Assembly: GCF_900182935.1 (NCBI RefSeq)
Contig: NZ_FXUE01000005.1
Span: 124,001 to 188,000, forward strand
Reading direction: 5' to 3'
Length of the DNA: 64,000 bases
DNA from: Fibrobacter sp. UWB10
GTDB lineage: Bacteria > Fibrobacterota > Fibrobacteria > Fibrobacterales > Fibrobacteraceae
Made by a program: the position numbers and the translations under genes. Below are positions 61,058 through 64,000 of the stretch, one piece after another (positions within the stretch are counted from its first letter, which is position 1; every line of letters starts with the position of its first letter). The notes below the pieces were generated by a model that was given only the letters and a program-made list of their open reading frames with translations, was not told the DNA's origin and searched no databases.

Positions 61058-64000
61058 GTGAATCGAAGCATCTTTGTCAGCGAAGGGTTAAGCCAAGAGG
61101 CCCGCAAGTTCAAGGAACTTGCGCAAGGTTTTGTCGCTATTAACGACATGACCCTTCAGCAGTTGCTCGAAAAAATCTGCGAATACGAACAGGAACGCGA
61201 AAGCACCCCGATTATAAACAAAGAAGACATTCCCCTTCTGGCAAATGCGATTGAATTTGAATCTGACGGCAACACGGAACCATCAAAAGCTCTTTACGCC
61301 GTCGTCGCAAAACTCTTAGGCCGAATTCAGGAACGTTTAAATCAGCTGCCCGATCGCCGAATTGATTTTTATTTTCACAAGGTATTAGGTCAAAAGCCAA
61401 ACGAAGCTCATGGGGATCACGCTCACGTCGTTATCCCCGTAGAATCAAGCGGATTCCGGCACAAGCTTTTAAAGGGCGCACGCTTTATCGCAGGCACTAA
61501 TGAAAACGGTGAACCCATCGAATACAAATCCGTAAACGATGTTGAACTGAACGACATTCAGGTGCAAAAAATCTACACCTTGGCCGTTCCCGAAAATGGA
61601 ATCCCCACGGTCACCGACATTCCGGTATACACGCCGGAACAAGCCCTCGAAAGTAAAGACCCTACCCCGTATCCACTTTTTGGACTCACCCGCTCTGGCG
61701 ACCGATCGGCCGCCTCACAAAACGCTCGTATCGGTCTAGCAGTATCCTCCAGACTGCTTTACTTGAACGACGGTATCCGACGTATTAAAGTAAAAATCTT
61801 CTTCGATACCGAAAGCGTCAAAGGAACCCTCCTCGAAAAGGGCCAGTCGCCAGAGCAATTTATCAAATTCTTCGAAAACGCCTTCCGCATTTCGCTTTCG
61901 ACAGCAGAAGGCTGGTACGATGTTGAAGGCTATCAGCTAGATTCGAACCTTCTTGACTCGCGCACTGAGCAGAATTGTATTGGGCTGACCATACAGCTTT
62001 CGGAAATGGTTCCGCCGATTGTGAACTGCGATCCGGCCATACATGGAGCCGAATTCGACATGCAAGGCCCTGCGATGAAAATCATCGTTATGCCGCGGAC
62101 CTCTTACAATTCTTGGAACACACTCCGAAAGCTTAAACTGCGCAAAATTTCATTGCAAGCCAAAGTCACCGGCAGCCGTCGGCTGGCACTCAGCAACGAT
62201 ATCGGCCCGCTTGCAACAAGCGCCCCGGTGCAGCCCTTTGGCCCCATGCCCGCCGTAGGCAACTCCTTCATTGTCGGCTGCGAAGAAATTCGCGGAAAGA
62301 GACTTTCTGCATTTAGCATTCACGGCAATTGGCGCGGGCTACCCAACGTCAGAGATTTTGGCGACTGGTACAGACTATACCCCGAAGCCCCGCTAACCCG
62401 CGATTTTAAAGTGGGCGTAAGCGCCCTTTTGGGAGGCACTTGGTACCCGTTCAGTTCGCAAGCAGCCATCGAGCAAAAGCTTTTCCAAATCGAGCCCGAC
62501 AAAATTTCAGACCAATTTTATTTGTCGTGCGACGACGTTCTCGGAGGCTGTTCCGCAAGCCAGACCTACGATGCCGAAAATTTTGAATACACACCCAGCG
62601 CCCGCGACGGATTTTTCAAGATAAAACTGATATCGCCCGAAAAAGGCTTTATGCATCAAGAATATTCAAAAGTCCTTTGCGGGAACTTGATGCAACAGGC
62701 CATCAAAAAGAATTTCGGTCAAGACTTTAATTTACCACAACAGCCTTACACGCCGGAACTTGAAAACCTGTCGATTGACTACACTGCGACAGCAGAAATT
62801 AACTTGCGACATTCCGACAACAGCGATGGCGATTTCATCTACTTGCGCCCATGGGGCGTTAGCAAAAGATCGCAATTGCAGCTAGAAGGCGGCGCATTGC
62901 TCTTAGGGCTTGCCAATGCCAAGGCCGCCAAGAGCGTCAACCTGTATTTCGTATTAAATCGCGATTCCGATTACATTTACAACAACGAAGACTGCACCTA
63001 CACTTGGTCTTACTTGGGCGCTAACGGCTGGACAAAGCTCCCTGCCGACAACATTCTATACAATACAACCGCCCACTTTACCACATCGGGAATTGTTTCG
63101 CTCACGCTCCCAAAAGATTTCCAGACCGATTCGCCGCTAATGCCCGAAGGGCTATGCTGGTTACGCCTAGAAACCCAAAAGTGCTGGCGGCATTGCAGCC
63201 GTTTGTTTGCGGTGTATGCACAAGGCATCGAAGTCGTGCGCTGCAGCGGATTTGGCACCAAGGAAAGTTTCAAGCATTGCAAGCCCGGAACCATTAACGA
63301 ACTCGCCCAAAGTATTAGCGGCTTTTCGCAGGTTTTCCAGCTCGAAGAATCTTTTGGCGGCGAGCCTGAAGAAAACCAGAGCGAAATGCGGACACGAGTT
63401 GCAGAATACCTGTACCACCGCGACCGCGCCTTGACCGCAAAAGACTGCGAAAAACTGATTTTAGAGCAATTCCCCGAGGTGCACCTTGTCAAGTGCTTTG
63501 CTTGCCTAGACCCCGAAAAGCCAGACATTCCAACTCCCGGACAAATCCTTGTTGTACCTGTATCGTCTTTGTTCGACGACGGTCGCCGTGTATGGGACCC
63601 ATGCCTTAGCGGAAAAACCCTAGAAGACATCAAAATCTTTTTGAGCCAAAGGACCTCTTCTTTCTCAAAAATCTCGGTCATGAACCCGTTATTCGAAAAA
63701 ATTCAAATCCGCTGCAATGTGGATTTTATCAACGGAATCGACGAGGGCGAACGCCTTTTGGACCTAAACAAAGTAATCAACTGTTTTCTGTCACCGTGGA
63801 GTAATTCCCACCCCGAACACTTTTTCGGATGGTCGCTCAACAAGCAACACCTTTTATCACTTATCGAAAGTTTGCCCTATGTCAAAGCCGTCAGCGACTT
63901 CACGGTACTCAGAATTTGTTCGAAAGACAACTGCAATTATAACATGGAGGAATCCGACGAAAAGAATATTGGCTATATTCAAGGAACATATCCCTGGAGT
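61058..64000 (+). CDS. baseplate J-like protein (Afp11), C-terminus outside the window
   Basis: An uninterrupted frame from a GTG at 61058, behind AAGGG, runs to the window end: at least 981 residues. Segments such as LALSNDIGPLATSAPVQPFGPMPAVGNSF, YLRPWGVSKRSQLQLEGG, VAEYLYHRDRALTAKDCEKLILEQFPEVHLVKCF and GQILVVPVSSLFDDG fit the gpJ/Afp11 baseplate family, and length and position also fit. It would form the wedge arms of the baseplate. The rest of the cluster (Afp12-15 equivalents, fibres, cargo) must lie beyond the edge. Confidence 0.85.
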   Translation, partial: MNRSIFVSEGLSQEARKFKELAQGFVAINDMTLQQLLEKICEYEQERESTPIINKEDIPLLANAIEFESDGNTEPSKALYAVVAKLLGRIQERLNQLPDRRIDFYFHKVLGQKPNEAHGDHAHVVIPVESSGFRHKLLKGARFIAGTNENGEPIEYKSVNDVELNDIQVQKIYTLAVPENGIPTVTDIPVYTPEQALESKDPTPYPLFGLTRSGDRSAASQNARIGLAVSSRLLYLNDGIRRIKVKIFFDTESVKGTLLEKGQSPEQFIKFFENAFRISLSTAEGWYDVEGYQLDSNLLDSRTEQNCIGLTIQLSEMVPPIVNCDPAIHGAEFDMQGPAMKIIVMPRTSYNSWNTLRKLKLRKISLQAKVTGSRRLALSNDIGPLATSAPVQPFGPMPAVGNSFIVGCEEIRGKRLSAFSIHGNWRGLPNVRDFGDWYRLYPEAPLTRDFKVGVSALLGGTWYPFSSQAAIEQKLFQIEPDKISDQFYLSCDDVLGGCSASQTYDAENFEYTPSARDGFFKIKLISPEKGFMHQEYSKVLCGNLMQQAIKKNFGQDFNLPQQPYTPELENLSIDYTATAEINLRHSDNSDGDFIYLRPWGVSKRSQLQLEGGALLLGLANAKAAKSVNLYFVLNRDSDYIYNNEDCTYTWSYLGANGWTKLPADNILYNTTAHFTTSGIVSLTLPKDFQTDSPLMPEGLCWLRLETQKCWRHCSRLFAVYAQGIEVVRCSGFGTKESFKHCKPGTINELAQSISGFSQVFQLEESFGGEPEENQSEMRTRVAEYLYHRDRALTAKDCEKLILEQFPEVHLVKCFACLDPEKPDIPTPGQILVVPVSSLFDDGRRVWDPCLSGKTLEDIKIFLSQRTSSFSKISVMNPLFEKIQIRCNVDFINGIDEGERLLDLNKVINCFLSPWSNSHPEHFFGWSLNKQHLLSLIESLPYVKAVSDFTVLRICSKDNCNYNMEESDEKNIGYIQGTYPWS

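Noticed and set aside
54014-64000. Prophage or type VI secretion system
   Set aside because: No capsid, portal, terminase, integrase or lysis gene and no Tss membrane-complex gene is seen, while DUF4255, LysM adaptor and two tube genes match extracellular injection systems. The right-hand part is unseen, so this is provisional.

Overview
The window looks like chromosomal DNA of Fibrobacter (phylum Fibrobacterota), a cellulose-degrading gut or rumen anaerobe. Four things point there: a lipoprotein with the 'Fibrobacter succinogenes major paralogous domain' (13757-14536); two adjacent family 5 cellulases, one with a polyserine linker and both with a C-terminal module of the Fibrobacter surface-enzyme type; glucuronoyl-esterase (CE15) and CE1-type esterase genes; and a flavodiiron protein suited to a strict anaerobe. 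Species cannot be fixed from sequence alone. Coding density is high. I saw no tRNA, rRNA, CRISPR array, insertion sequence or integrase.

Layout. 1-8.2 kb (minus strand): sigma-70 factor, TPR membrane protein and partial TPR lipoprotein as a coupled unit; Mrp/ApbC Fe-S carrier with its DUF971 partner; a DJ-1/PfpI protein; a ModF-like tandem ABC ATPase; an unknown anchored protein. 8.3-15.2 kb: CE1-type esterase, outer-membrane barrel, NAD(P)HX repair enzyme Nnr, flavodiiron protein, Fibrobacter paralogous lipoprotein, SIMPL protein. 15.3-22.1 kb (plus): DNA polymerase I and a tandem pair of GH5 endoglucanases, followed by an unusual run of four hairpins. 22.3-36.5 kb: large SNF2 helicase, small lipoprotein, malic enzyme-PTA fusion, NadC, two phosphoglycosyl transferases of different architecture, homoserine dehydrogenase, a GLUG-repeat surface protein. 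36.6-41.1 kb (minus): OmpH/Skp and BamA with an upstream nucleotidyltransferase-fold protein. 41.2-49.4 kb: OLD-family nuclease; a minus-strand run coaX, diguanylate cyclase, UDP-glucuronate decarboxylase-like gene, trpS; a DMT exporter; an NhaC antiporter. 49.6-53.7 kb: CE15 esterase, a 31-residue ribosomal-type mini-protein, ornithine carbamoyltransferase, an Asn-rich lipoprotein.

54.0 kb to the right edge (plus) is the most notable region: a compact cluster for an extracellular contractile injection system of the Afp/PVC type. In order: DUF4255 (Pvc16-like) cap protein, an unrecognised protein, one sheath, two tube proteins, a 49-residue DUF5908-like protein, a LysM tube/baseplate adaptor, a VgrG-like spike, a PAAR tip, a gp25-like protein and a baseplate J-like protein cut by the window end. 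Genes are 0-22 bases apart or overlap, as in one operon. Tape measure, AAA+ ATPase, tail fibres and cargo would lie further right and cannot be seen.

Together the window mixes housekeeping operons with cell-surface functions: plant cell-wall degradation, envelope assembly, polysaccharide synthesis, and a phage-tail-like injection machine.
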